Source: Mycolicibacterium cosmeticum (lineage in GTDB: Bacteria; Actinomycetota; Actinomycetes; Mycobacteriales; Mycobacteriaceae). Taken from it: a stretch of DNA of 64,000 nucleotides. Of the stretch, positions 17,637 through 25,973 are shown in pieces. The first letter of the stretch is position 1; every line of letters begins with the position of its first letter. Location of the stretch: NCBI GenBank assembly GCA_016197365.1, contig JACPVS010000020.1, forward strand, positions 54,400 through 118,399, written 5' to 3'. A program made the position numbers and the translations under genes. Under the pieces are notes generated by a model that searched no databases, had not been told where the DNA came from, and saw only the letters and a list, made by a program, of their open reading frames with translations.

Positions 17637-18848
17637 ATGGACGCCGGTACGGATTCAGAGGCCCTGATCCACGAATATCTGCTTCTCGGACTGCGCTTCG
17701 ACCGGGTCGAGGAGGGCTACGTCGATTCGTTCACCGGCGACCCGCGGCTGCGCAAGCAGGTGGCCGACGAGGCGGCACCGGACCCGGCGGATCTGGCGCG
17801 CCAGGCCCAGCGGTTGCTGTCGCAGGTCCCCGGCAGCGGTCTGGACGGGCCGCGGGCGGACTACCTCGCGGCGCACCTGAAGGCGCTCGCCTGCGCGGGC
17901 CGCAAGTTCGCCGGCGAGGAAGTCGGGTTCGTCGAGGAGGTCCGCGAGTACTTCGACGTGGACATCGCCAAAGGGGACCCGCAGCGCTACCGCGACGCGC
18001 ATCGCAAGCTCGACGAAGCGGTCGGTGGCAGTGGTTCGCTGGCCGACCGGATGCACTCCTACCGCAGTGGGGAAGAGATCCCGCCCGCCCGGCTGGAGGA
18101 GGCCATCCACGCCTTCTCCTCGGCGCTGCGGGACAAGGTGCGGGCCACCTATCCGCTGCCCGACACCGAGACCGTCAACTACGAGGTGGTCACCGACAAA
18201 CCGTGGTCGGGGTTCAACTACTACCTCGGCGACTACACGTCGACCGTGGCCGTCAACGCCGATCTCAAACAGCAGATGTCCAACCTGCCGCGGCTGGTGG
18301 CCCACGAGTCCTACCCGGGCCACCACACCGAGCACTGCCGGAAAGAGGCAGGCTTGGTGGCACGCGACGGGCAGGCCGAGCAGACCATCTTCCTGGTCAA
18401 CACGCCGCAGTGCCTGATGGCCGAGGGTCTGGCCGACTTGGCGCTGTACGCCGTGGTGGGCCCGCAGTGGGGCCCGTGGGCGGCGGAGATCTACGCCGAC
18501 CTCGGGTTGCGCTTCGACGGTGAACGGGCCGCTGCCGTCTCGGAGGCCTCGGCGGCGCTGGCCGATGTGCGCCAGGACGCCGCACTGATGCTGCACGACG
18601 AGCACCGCGACGTCGACGAGGTGGTCGCCTACCTGTCCACCTGGCTGTTGACCTCCGAGAGCCGGGCCCGGCAGATGCTGAAGTTCCTGTCCTCTCCGCT
18701 GTGGCGCGCATACACGAGCACCTACGTCGAGGGTTATCGGCTGCTGCGCGGGTGGCTGGATGCCCGACCGGCCGAGGTGTCGCTCACCGAGCGGTTCGGC
18801 CGACTGCTGGACGAACCGCTGATCCCGTCCGCTCTGCGGGTGGGTTAG
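17637..18848 (+). CDS. DUF885-like putative metallopeptidase with HExxPGHH motif
   Basis: 403 residues, mostly helical. The motif VAHESYPGHHTEHCRKE contains a HExxxxHH arrangement that could bind zinc, and a downstream Glu/Asp-rich helix (MAEGLADLAL) could give the third ligand, as in DUF885 and M32-like peptidases. Thus a metal-dependent hydrolase is likely, substrate unknown. ATG 17637 is chosen; the frame is open much further upstream, but that part lies over the coaA coding strand. No typical signal peptide is seen. Confidence 0.72.
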   Translation: MDAGTDSEALIHEYLLLGLRFDRVEEGYVDSFTGDPRLRKQVADEAAPDPADLARQAQRLLSQVPGSGLDGPRADYLAAHLKALACAGRKFAGEEVGFVEEVREYFDVDIAKGDPQRYRDAHRKLDEAVGGSGSLADRMHSYRSGEEIPPARLEEAIHAFSSALRDKVRATYPLPDTETVNYEVVTDKPWSGFNYYLGDYTSTVAVNADLKQQMSNLPRLVAHESYPGHHTEHCRKEAGLVARDGQAEQTIFLVNTPQCLMAEGLADLALYAVVGPQWGPWAAEIYADLGLRFDGERAAAVSEASAALADVRQDAALMLHDEHRDVDEVVAYLSTWLLTSESRARQMLKFLSSPLWRAYTSTYVEGYRLLRGWLDARPAEVSLTERFGRLLDEPLIPSALRVG

Positions 18849-18900
18849 GGCCGCCTCGCCCCGGTAATCCGCCTGATCGTGGGGCGATACTCTTACGGGC

Positions 18901-20355
18901 ATGACTGCAGATTCGACGGTCGGCGCACTCGGCGCCGACTACGCCGCCACCGCCAGCGAGGCCTATCGGGCCGCCTTGCAGGTCATCGAACAGGTCGAGC
19001 CCCGGATTGCCGCCGCAACCCGCAAAGAGCTTGCCGATCAACGTGATTCGCTGAAGCTGATCGCCAGCGAGAACTACGCCTCCCCGGCGGTGCTGCTGAC
19101 CATGGGCACCTGGTTCTCCGACAAGTACGCCGAGGGCACCATCGGGCACCGCTTCTACGCGGCCTGCCAGAACGTCGACACCGTCGAGGCGCTGGCCGCC
19201 GAGCACGCGCGGGAACTGTTCGGTGCGCCCTACGCCTACGCGCAACCGCACTCCGGGATCGACGCCAACCTGGTTGCGTTCTGGGCCATCCTGGCCACCC
19301 GCATCGAGGCCCCCGGCCTGGCCGAGTTGGGCGCCAAGCACGTCAACGACCTGTCCGAGGCGGACTGGGAGACGCTGCGCAACAAGCTGGGCAACCAGCG
19401 CCTGCTGGGTATGTCGCTGGACACCGGCGGCCACCTGACCCACGGCTTCCGGCCGAACATCTCGGGCAAGATGTTCCACCAGCGCAGCTACGGCACCGAC
19501 GCGCAGTCCGGCCTGATCGACTACGCCGCCGTCGCCGCGGCCGCCCGGGAGTTCAAGCCGCTGATCCTGGTGGCCGGGTACTCGGCCTACCCGCGCCGGG
19601 TGAACTTCGCCAAGATGCGTGAGATCGCCGACGAGGTGGGCGCCACCTTGATGGTCGACATGGCGCACTTCGCCGGCCTGGTCGCGGGCAAGGTGTTCAC
19701 CGGTGACGAGGACCCGGTGCCGCACGCGCACGTCACCACCACGACCACGCACAAGTCGCTGCGCGGCCCGCGCGGTGGCCTGGTGCTGGCCACCGAGGAG
19801 TACGCGCCCGCCGTCGACAAGGGCTGCCCGATGGTGCTCGGCGGACCGCTGAGCCACGTCATGGCGGCCAAGGCCGTGGCGCTGGCCGAGGCCCGCCAGC
19901 CCTCGTTCCGCGACTACGCCCAGCGCATCGCGGACAACGCCAAGTCGCTCGCCGACGGCTTCCTCAAGCGGGACGCCCGACTGGTCACCGGCGGCACCGA
20001 CAACCATCTGGTGCTGCTCGACGTCACCTCGTTCGGCCTGACCGGCCGGCAGGCCGAGTCCGCACTGCTGGACGCCGGCATCGTCACCAACCGCAACTCC
20101 ATCCCCAACGACCCGAACGGGGCCTGGTACTCCAGCGGCATCCGGTTCGGTACCCCGGCGCTGACCACCCGCGGCTTCGGCGGCGAGGACTTCGACCGCG
20201 TCGCCGAACTGGTGGTCGACGTGCTCACGAACACCTCGGTGGAGGGTTCGTCGAAGGCCAAGTACAAGCTGGCCGACGGCACCGCCGACCGGGTCAAGGC
20301 CGCCTCCGCCGAGCTGCTGGCCGCCAACCCGCTGTACCCGGGGCTGACGCTCTGA
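18901..20355 (+). CDS. glyA: Serine hydroxymethyltransferase, long form
   Basis: 484 residues; converts serine and tetrahydrofolate to glycine and methylene-THF. The PLP lysine is K285 in TTTTHKSLRGPRGG; MVDMAHFAGLVA and the C-terminal GIRFGTPALTTRGF are conserved. It is about 55 residues longer than GlyA1 of M. tuberculosis (426). The extra length comes from the N-terminus (first ~40 residues) and an insertion near residues 134-166 (ATRIEAPGLAELGAKHVNDL). Such long forms occur in other actinobacteria. It holds the Rv1093 position before desA2. Confidence 0.94.
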   Translation: MTADSTVGALGADYAATASEAYRAALQVIEQVEPRIAAATRKELADQRDSLKLIASENYASPAVLLTMGTWFSDKYAEGTIGHRFYAACQNVDTVEALAAEHARELFGAPYAYAQPHSGIDANLVAFWAILATRIEAPGLAELGAKHVNDLSEADWETLRNKLGNQRLLGMSLDTGGHLTHGFRPNISGKMFHQRSYGTDAQSGLIDYAAVAAAAREFKPLILVAGYSAYPRRVNFAKMREIADEVGATLMVDMAHFAGLVAGKVFTGDEDPVPHAHVTTTTTHKSLRGPRGGLVLATEEYAPAVDKGCPMVLGGPLSHVMAAKAVALAEARQPSFRDYAQRIADNAKSLADGFLKRDARLVTGGTDNHLVLLDVTSFGLTGRQAESALLDAGIVTNRNSIPNDPNGAWYSSGIRFGTPALTTRGFGGEDFDRVAELVVDVLTNTSVEGSSKAKYKLADGTADRVKAASAELLAANPLYPGLTL

Positions 20356-20420
20356 GCATGGGAGAGCGACACGTCGCCGGCAATTTCGAGAAACATGTGT
20401 ACGAGGGTTACAGTTATTTC

Positions 20421-21254
20421 ATGGCAGAGAAAACGCCGCCGGTTGCCAATACGCTGACGCTCGAGCTGGAGCCCGTTGTCGCCGAGAACCTGGCTCGCCA
20501 CCTCGCGACGGAAGAGCCGTGGTACGGCCACGACTACGTTCCGTTCGACCAGGGCGAGAACTTCGCGTTCCTGGGCGGCAAGGACTGGGACCCGTCCGAT
20601 GTGACGCTGCCCAAGCCGGTCACCGACGCATGCGAGATCCTGCTCATCACCAAGGACAACCTCGCCGCGCATCACCGCGAGATCGTCGAGCACTTCATCC
20701 TGGACCAGAAGTGGGGCCGCTGGATCGGCCGCTGGACCGCCGAGGAGCACCTGCACGCCATCGCGTTGCGCAACTACCTCGTCGTCACCCGCGAGGTCGA
20801 CCCGTCGGCCAATGAGGACGTGCGCGTCGAGCACGTGATGAAGGGCTACCGCGCCGACACGCTGTCCCAGATCGACACGTTGGTGAACCTGGCGTTCTTC
20901 GAGCGCTCGAATGCGGTGTTCTGCCGCAATCTGGAAGCTCAGATCACCGAGCCCACGCTGAAGGGCCTGATCGGCAAGATCGCCGCTGATGAGGAGCGCC
21001 ATGCGGTGTTCTTCGCCAACCTCGTCGCCCACCTGGCGCAGACGGCACGCACCGAGACCGCAACGGCCGTCGCCGCCCGGGCCGCGGTGCTGGGTGCGGT
21101 CGGTAGCGATATCGACGCATACGCCGACAAGGTGGCCTCCGTGGGGTCCGCGGGCATCTTCGACGAGGCCGCACGGCGGACCGTCGTCGCCGACCTGATC
21201 GCCGCCTGGGACCTGTCCGAGGAACCAGTGTTACGAGAGTTCACGCGCGCGTAA
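20421..21254 (+). CDS. desA2: Acyl-ACP desaturase DesA2-like, di-iron
   Basis: 277 residues of the soluble acyl-ACP desaturase family (Rv1094 is 275). The di-iron ligand motifs are EEHLHAIALR (ExxH) and DEERHAVFF (second ExxH), with further Glu in ITDACEILL and REIVEHFIL regions. MAEKTPPVANTLTLELEPVV matches the DesA2 N-terminus, so ATG 20421 is preferred to the ATG at 20358 that adds 21 poorly conserved residues. It acts in fatty or mycolic acid modification; the natural substrate is unresolved. Confidence 0.9.
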   Translation: MAEKTPPVANTLTLELEPVVAENLARHLATEEPWYGHDYVPFDQGENFAFLGGKDWDPSDVTLPKPVTDACEILLITKDNLAAHHREIVEHFILDQKWGRWIGRWTAEEHLHAIALRNYLVVTREVDPSANEDVRVEHVMKGYRADTLSQIDTLVNLAFFERSNAVFCRNLEAQITEPTLKGLIGKIAADEERHAVFFANLVAHLAQTARTETATAVAARAAVLGAVGSDIDAYADKVASVGSAGIFDEAARRTVVADLIAAWDLSEEPVLREFTRA

Positions 21255-21453
21255 CCTGTTGTGCCGGTTGACCCGGCGCGCCTGCCAAGCACACTGCGCG
21301 GACCGGGAGTAGCGTCCATTCCGATGGCTAGCGAATTGCTTTGCTGTCCGGGCGGTACCGATCTTTTCGCGAGAACGGGGCCGGCCCCGGTCCTCGGTAC
21401 CGCGGTGCCCGCCGAAAAGCTTCCGCGGGGCCGCGGAGGTCTAGGAGCGCCTC

Positions 21454-22767
21454 GTGACCGATTCGCCGATCCGGACCTACGTGCTCGACACTTCCGTGCT
21501 GCTGTCCGATCCCTGGGCATGCACACGGTTCGCCGAGCATGAGGTGGTTGTCCCTCTCGTGGTCATCAGCGAGCTGGAAGCCAAACGGCACCATCACGAA
21601 CTCGGCTGGTTCGCCCGACAAGCCTTGCGATTGTTCGACGACCTACGCCTGGAACACGGCAGGCTAGATCAGCCGATCCCGGTCGGCCGTCACGGTGGCG
21701 TCCTGCACATCGAGCTCAACCACAGCGATCCGACCGTGCTGCCGGTGGGCTTCCGCACCGACACCAACGACGCCCGGATCCTGACCTGCGCGGCCAACCT
21801 CGCGGCCGAGGGTAAGAACGTCACCCTGGTCAGCAAGGACATCCCGCTGCGCGTCAAGGCGGGCGCGGTGGGCCTGACAGCCGACGAATACCACGCCCAG
21901 GACGTCGTCACCTCCGGCTGGACCGGGATGACCGAGCTTGACGTGGCCGCCGAGGAGATCGACACCCTATTCGCCGACGGCGACCTGGATCTGGCTACGG
22001 CACGGGATCTGCCGTGCCACACCGGAGTTCGGCTGCTCGGCGGAAGCTCGTCGGCACTGGGACGGGTCAACGCCGACAAACGGGTGCAACTGGTCCGCGG
22101 TGATCGCGAGGTGTTCGGCCTCCGGGGAAGGTCAGCCGAACAACGCGTCGCCCTCGATCTGCTGCAGGACGAGTCCATCGGCATCGTGTCACTCGGCGGC
22201 AAAGCGGGTACCGGCAAGTCTGCGCTGGCGCTGTGCGCCGGCTTGGAGGCGGTCCTCGAGCGCCGCACCCAGCGCAAGGTCGTCGTCTTCCGGCCGCTCT
22301 ACGCCGTCGGCGGCCAGGATCTGGGCTACCTGCCCGGCAGCGAGAGCGAGAAGATGGGGCCGTGGGCGCAGGCCGTCTTCGACACCATGGAAGGGCTCGC
22401 CAGCCCCGCGGTACTCGAAGAGGTCCTGAGCCGCGGAATGCTGGAAGTGTTGCCGCTCACCCACATTCGCGGCCGCTCGCTGCACGACTCCTTCGTGATC
22501 GTCGACGAGGCGCAGTCCCTGGAGCGCAACGTGCTGCTGACGGTGCTGTCCCGGCTGGGCGCCGGATCGCGGGTGGTGCTCACCCACGACGTCGCGCAGC
22601 GCGACAACCTGCGGGTGGGCCGGCATGACGGTGTGGCGGCGGTCATCGAGAAGCTCAAGGGTCACCCGTTGTTCGCGCACATCACGCTGATGCGCAGCGA
22701 GCGTTCGCCGATCGCGGCGCTCGTCACCGAGATGCTGGAGGAGATCACCCCCGACGCGCTGCCCTGA
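21454..22767 (+). CDS. phoH2: PhoH2: PIN-domain ribonuclease fused to PhoH ATPase
   Basis: 437 residues. The N-terminal PIN RNase domain (residues ~1-135) has acidic residues in VLDTSVLL, ISELEAKR and FRTDTNDARIL. The C-terminal PhoH helicase/ATPase domain has Walker A GGKAGTGKSALAL and Walker B FVIVDEAQSLE. The fusion is a sequence-specific RNA helicase and RNase. GTG 21454 follows AGGAGC. In mycobacteria a small antitoxin gene phoAT lies at the 5' end; a frame at 21261-21542 overlaps this start and is discussed as a finding. Confidence 0.93.
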   Translation: MTDSPIRTYVLDTSVLLSDPWACTRFAEHEVVVPLVVISELEAKRHHHELGWFARQALRLFDDLRLEHGRLDQPIPVGRHGGVLHIELNHSDPTVLPVGFRTDTNDARILTCAANLAAEGKNVTLVSKDIPLRVKAGAVGLTADEYHAQDVVTSGWTGMTELDVAAEEIDTLFADGDLDLATARDLPCHTGVRLLGGSSSALGRVNADKRVQLVRGDREVFGLRGRSAEQRVALDLLQDESIGIVSLGGKAGTGKSALALCAGLEAVLERRTQRKVVVFRPLYAVGGQDLGYLPGSESEKMGPWAQAVFDTMEGLASPAVLEEVLSRGMLEVLPLTHIRGRSLHDSFVIVDEAQSLERNVLLTVLSRLGAGSRVVLTHDVAQRDNLRVGRHDGVAAVIEKLKGHPLFAHITLMRSERSPIAALVTEMLEEITPDALP

Positions 22768-22775
22768 TCTGGAGT

Positions 22776-22824
22776 GATTTCGGCGCGTTTACCCGCGCTC
22801 ACCGCGGGTAAACGCGCCGAAATC
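22776..22824. terminator. Perfect 22-bp hairpin after phoH2
   Basis: 22776-22797 and 22803-22824 are perfectly complementary around a CTCAC loop (arms begin GATTTCGGCGCG and end CGCGCCGAAATC). It begins 9 nt after the phoH2 stop and ends 22 nt before the deacetylase start. The arms carry A/T at the base, so it can act in both directions. Confidence 0.75.
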
Positions 22825-22845
22825 GCCAGCCGGTAGGCTGCGTGG

Positions 22846-23709
22846 GTGTCGCGACATGCCTGGCTGTGGACCGTCGTCGGTGTCGTCGCCGCCATCGCGA
22901 TCCTGATCGTCGGAGGGCTGTCCGGCCACATCCGCCGTGACGATCCCGACGTGGTGAACTGCGCCGAGGTCAAATGCGTCGCGCTGACGTTCGACGACGG
23001 CCCCGGCCCGTACACCGACCGGCTGCTGAAGATCCTGGCCGACACCGATTCCCAGGCGACGTTCTTCCTGATCGGCAACAAGGTCGCGGCCAATCCCGAA
23101 GGCGCCAAACGCATCGCCGAAGCCGGCATGGAGATCGGCAGCCACACCTGGGAACACCCGAACATGACGGCCATTCCGCCGCAAGACATTCCCGCACAGT
23201 TCAGCAAGGCCGGCGACGCCATCGAGGCCGCCACCGGGAAGCGCCCGAAGCTGGTACGCACCGCGGGTGGACTGGTCAATGACGCGGTGCTGGCCGAGGC
23301 GGCCAAGCAGGGTCTGGCCGACATCAACTGGGACGTCATCCCGTTCGACTGGTTCAACGACGCCAACACCGCCGCCACCCGCTACATGCTGATGACTCAG
23401 ATCAAGCCCGGCTCCGTGGTGCTGTTTCACGACACCTATTCCTCCACAGTCGATCTGGTGTACCAATTCATCCCGGTACTCAAGGCCAATGGCTACCACC
23501 TGGTGACCGTCAGCCATCTACTCGGCGAGCGCGCACCCGGGTCCAGCTACGGCAGCCGCGAAAACGGGGCACCCGCAAACGTTCTCACCGACCTGCCGGC
23601 CGCCGAGATTCCCGCGCTGCCCGCCACGCCGTCGCCCGCACCGATGCCGAATTTCCCCATCACCGATATCCCCGGCGCGAACTCCGGAGGCCCCAACAAC
23701 GGGGCTTGA
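22846..23709 (+). CDS. Exported NodB-domain polysaccharide/peptidoglycan deacetylase (Rv1096-like)
   Basis: 287 residues. An N-terminal signal or anchor helix (residues 6-27) is followed by a NodB domain. Metal and catalytic motifs are TFDDGP (Asp-Asp) and SHTWEHP (His pair); the late His is in VLFHDTY. Motif 3 reads RTAGG, whereas the family usually keeps a Pro after the Arg. A Pro-rich C-terminal tail follows. Rv1096 deacetylates peptidoglycan. The GTG start at 22846 lies just behind the hairpin. Confidence 0.88.
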   Translation: MSRHAWLWTVVGVVAAIAILIVGGLSGHIRRDDPDVVNCAEVKCVALTFDDGPGPYTDRLLKILADTDSQATFFLIGNKVAANPEGAKRIAEAGMEIGSHTWEHPNMTAIPPQDIPAQFSKAGDAIEAATGKRPKLVRTAGGLVNDAVLAEAAKQGLADINWDVIPFDWFNDANTAATRYMLMTQIKPGSVVLFHDTYSSTVDLVYQFIPVLKANGYHLVTVSHLLGERAPGSSYGSRENGAPANVLTDLPAAEIPALPATPSPAPMPNFPITDIPGANSGGPNNGA

Positions 23710-23786
23710 CCTGGTGATGTTTAGCCGCGGGCTCAGGGCGGCTACCCGTTCTGTGGATGATCGTTCCCCAGATGGAGGAGAAGTTC

Positions 23787-24239
23787 ATGACCAGCACGGC
23801 GCAGCACTTCGTCGGCGCGACCGCGTATGACGTCACCGGTCACAAGATCGGCAAGATCCATCAGATATTCGTCGACGCCTACACCCACGAACCGAAGTGG
23901 GTCACCGTCAACCATGGGCTGTTCGGCCTGTCCTCTGCGTTCGTTCCGCTCGCGGGTGCGCACTGCAACCGCAATGCGGTGACCGTCGCCGTGGACAAGG
24001 ACACGATCAAGCATGCGCCGAATCTGCGTGCACGCGAAGGCATCACCCCGGACGAAGAGCAGGTGCTGGTTCAGTACTATCACCTGCCGGCAGCGCCGCT
24101 GCCCGCGCCGAAGCCGCCGGAGCGGCCGGCGGCCCGGCACAGCGCGGGTATCGGTATCGCCACCGCGGCGGCCGGGATGGGCGGCACCGCCATCAACACC
24201 GCGGCACTCGGCGCCAATAACGCACAACCCGACGAATGA
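23787..24239 (+). CDS. PRC-barrel domain protein
   Basis: 150 residues from ATG 23787 with a strong GGAGGAG. The N-terminal PRC-barrel (residues ~8-80) is recognisable by YDVTGHKIGKIHQIFVD and PKWVTVNHGLFG. The linker is Pro-rich (LPAPKPPERPAA) and the tail is Gly/Ala-rich. PRC-barrels bind protein or RNA partners; the role here is unknown. Proteins of this type are often stress-induced. Confidence 0.8.
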   Translation: MTSTAQHFVGATAYDVTGHKIGKIHQIFVDAYTHEPKWVTVNHGLFGLSSAFVPLAGAHCNRNAVTVAVDKDTIKHAPNLRAREGITPDEEQVLVQYYHLPAAPLPAPKPPERPAARHSAGIGIATAAAGMGGTAINTAALGANNAQPDE

Positions 24240-24294
24240 TGCCGTGCGGCGCGCGTAGTCCGCCGCCGCGGCCAAACCCCTAGTATTTCGCGGT

Positions 24295-25509
24295 ATGCAT
24301 ACCGGCACCGCGCTAGCCCTGACCGTGCTGGTGCTGATCTACGCGGTGATCTCGGGGCTGGTCAACAAGTGGTACCTGGCGCCGGCGCTGGTGTTCGTGG
24401 TCATGGGCATGATGCTCGGGCCATTTGGTCTCGATGTCATCGCCGCCGACGACACGCACACGTTCACCACGCTGGCCCAGTTGGCCCTCACCGTCATCTT
24501 GTTCAATCAGGCGGCCTCGCTGGACCTGGTGCAGGCCATCCGTCGGGGCCATGCCACCTTCCGGCTGTTGATCGTCGGCATTCCACTGGCGTTGGTGCTG
24601 GGCACGGCGACCGCCCTGGTGCTGCTGCCTGTGCTCCCACTGTGGGAAGCGGTGTGTCTGGCCGCGGTGGTGGCGCCGACGGAGGTGGCGCTCATCGATG
24701 CGCTGCTCGAAGACCAGCGCATTCCGGAACGGGTGCGGCATGCGCTCTCGGTGGAGAGCGGATGTTACGACGGCTTCGCACTCGCAGCCGCCCTCGCGGC
24801 GCTGGCGTTGGCGTCCGAACACTCCGACGGCGACGTCAGTCGCTGGGGCTGGTTCCTGGTGCACACCGAATTGTTCGCGGTGGTGCTCGGCGCGGTCATC
24901 GGATTGATCGGCGGAGCGGTCGTCGTCGCCTCGTGGCGGCGCGGCTGGATGAACGACACCTGGGCACAATTGGCCACCGTCGCAATGGCTCTGGTGTGCT
25001 TCGGACTGGCCGAACGCGTGCACGCCAGCGGGTTCGTGGCCGCCTTTGTGGGCGGTCTCGGCTTCGCCGCCGTGGCCCGTCATGCGGACACGTCGGTCCC
25101 GACCCAGGTGTCCGACGCCGCGGGCCAAGTACTCGAGCTGGTGGTCTTCGCCATCTTCGGCGGGTACGCCATGTTCATGGGCTGGCGCGAGATCGACTGG
25201 CGCACCGTGCTGTTCTGCGTGGCCGCCTTGTTGGTGGTGCGCCCGGTCGCGGTGCAACTCGCGCTGATCGGCACCGATGTGCCGATGCGTAGCCGGTTGT
25301 TCGTCGGGTGGTTCGGCCCCCGCGGTATCGGCACCCTGGTGCTGGGGCTGCTGGTGATCGGTCACGGCGGTATCCAGAACACCTCCGTCATCACCGAGGC
25401 GGTCGTGATCACCGTGACGTTGAGCCTGCTGCTGCACAGCCTGACGGCCTGGCCGGGCATCAAATTCGTCGCGCCCGACCGGCTGGCGTCAGGCGCCGTT
25501 CAGCCGTGA
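24295..25509 (+). CDS. Cation:proton antiporter (CPA family)
   Basis: 404 residues with 11-13 hydrophobic helices. The CPA1-like exchanger core is visible as VVAPTEVALIDALL (family motif with the acidic residue), and VESGCYDGFALA corresponds to the conserved ESxxNDG region. It probably exchanges Na+ or K+ for H+ at the cytoplasmic membrane. The first helix is short. It overlaps the 3' end of the convergent gene by 21 bp. Confidence 0.83.
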   Translation: MHTGTALALTVLVLIYAVISGLVNKWYLAPALVFVVMGMMLGPFGLDVIAADDTHTFTTLAQLALTVILFNQAASLDLVQAIRRGHATFRLLIVGIPLALVLGTATALVLLPVLPLWEAVCLAAVVAPTEVALIDALLEDQRIPERVRHALSVESGCYDGFALAAALAALALASEHSDGDVSRWGWFLVHTELFAVVLGAVIGLIGGAVVVASWRRGWMNDTWAQLATVAMALVCFGLAERVHASGFVAAFVGGLGFAAVARHADTSVPTQVSDAAGQVLELVVFAIFGGYAMFMGWREIDWRTVLFCVAALLVVRPVAVQLALIGTDVPMRSRLFVGWFGPRGIGTLVLGLLVIGHGGIQNTSVITEAVVITVTLSLLLHSLTAWPGIKFVAPDRLASGAVQP

Positions 25510-25923
25510 TCCGGGTGCGAAACCCTCGGTGACCACCCGGCGGTGGGCGAACAACCAGCCGCCGTCGGGCCCCGGTACCGCCACATCACGGTAGGTCCCC
25601 CAGTGGTCGAGGCCGCGCGTGCCGATGAACTGAAAGCACGCATAGGTTTTCGCGGTGCCGTCGGGCTGCGGCTCGATGTAGATCGAGCTCAGGTGGTGCC
25701 GGGCCGGCAGGAAGTCGGCGTCGGCGAACCGGCCCGCGGTGTCCCGGAACATCCCGAGCACGGCGTCGGGTCCGACCCACCGTCCGTCGCCGATCTCCAG
25801 GACCCCGTCGGGGGCGAACAGTTGGGACAGGCGTTCGACCTTGCCCGTGTCGGCCAGGTACTGGTAGCTGGTCAGCAGATGTGTGACCTGGACCCGGATT
25901 TCGTCGCCGAGTGTGAACGTCAC
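25489..25923 (-). CDS. SnoaL-like / NTF2-fold protein
   Basis: 144 residues with the NTF2-like pattern: helix LLTSYQYLADTGKVERLSQLF, strands DGVLEIGDGRWVG, and the C-terminal FAHRRVVTEG. Related proteins are aromatic-ring hydroxylase small subunits, polyketide cyclases or dehydratases; no specific reaction can be assigned. It is convergent with the antiporter gene and 50 bp downstream of fumC on the same strand. Confidence 0.72.
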   Translation of the reverse strand: MTFTLGDEIRVQVTHLLTSYQYLADTGKVERLSQLFAPDGVLEIGDGRWVGPDAVLGMFRDTAGRFADADFLPARHHLSSIYIEPQPDGTAKTYACFQFIGTRGLDHWGTYRDVAVPGPDGGWLFAHRRVVTEGFAPGSRLNGA

Positions 25924-25973
25924 GACAGAATCAGCCCGACAGCGTCGTCAGGTTCACACTCGGCAGACATCGT

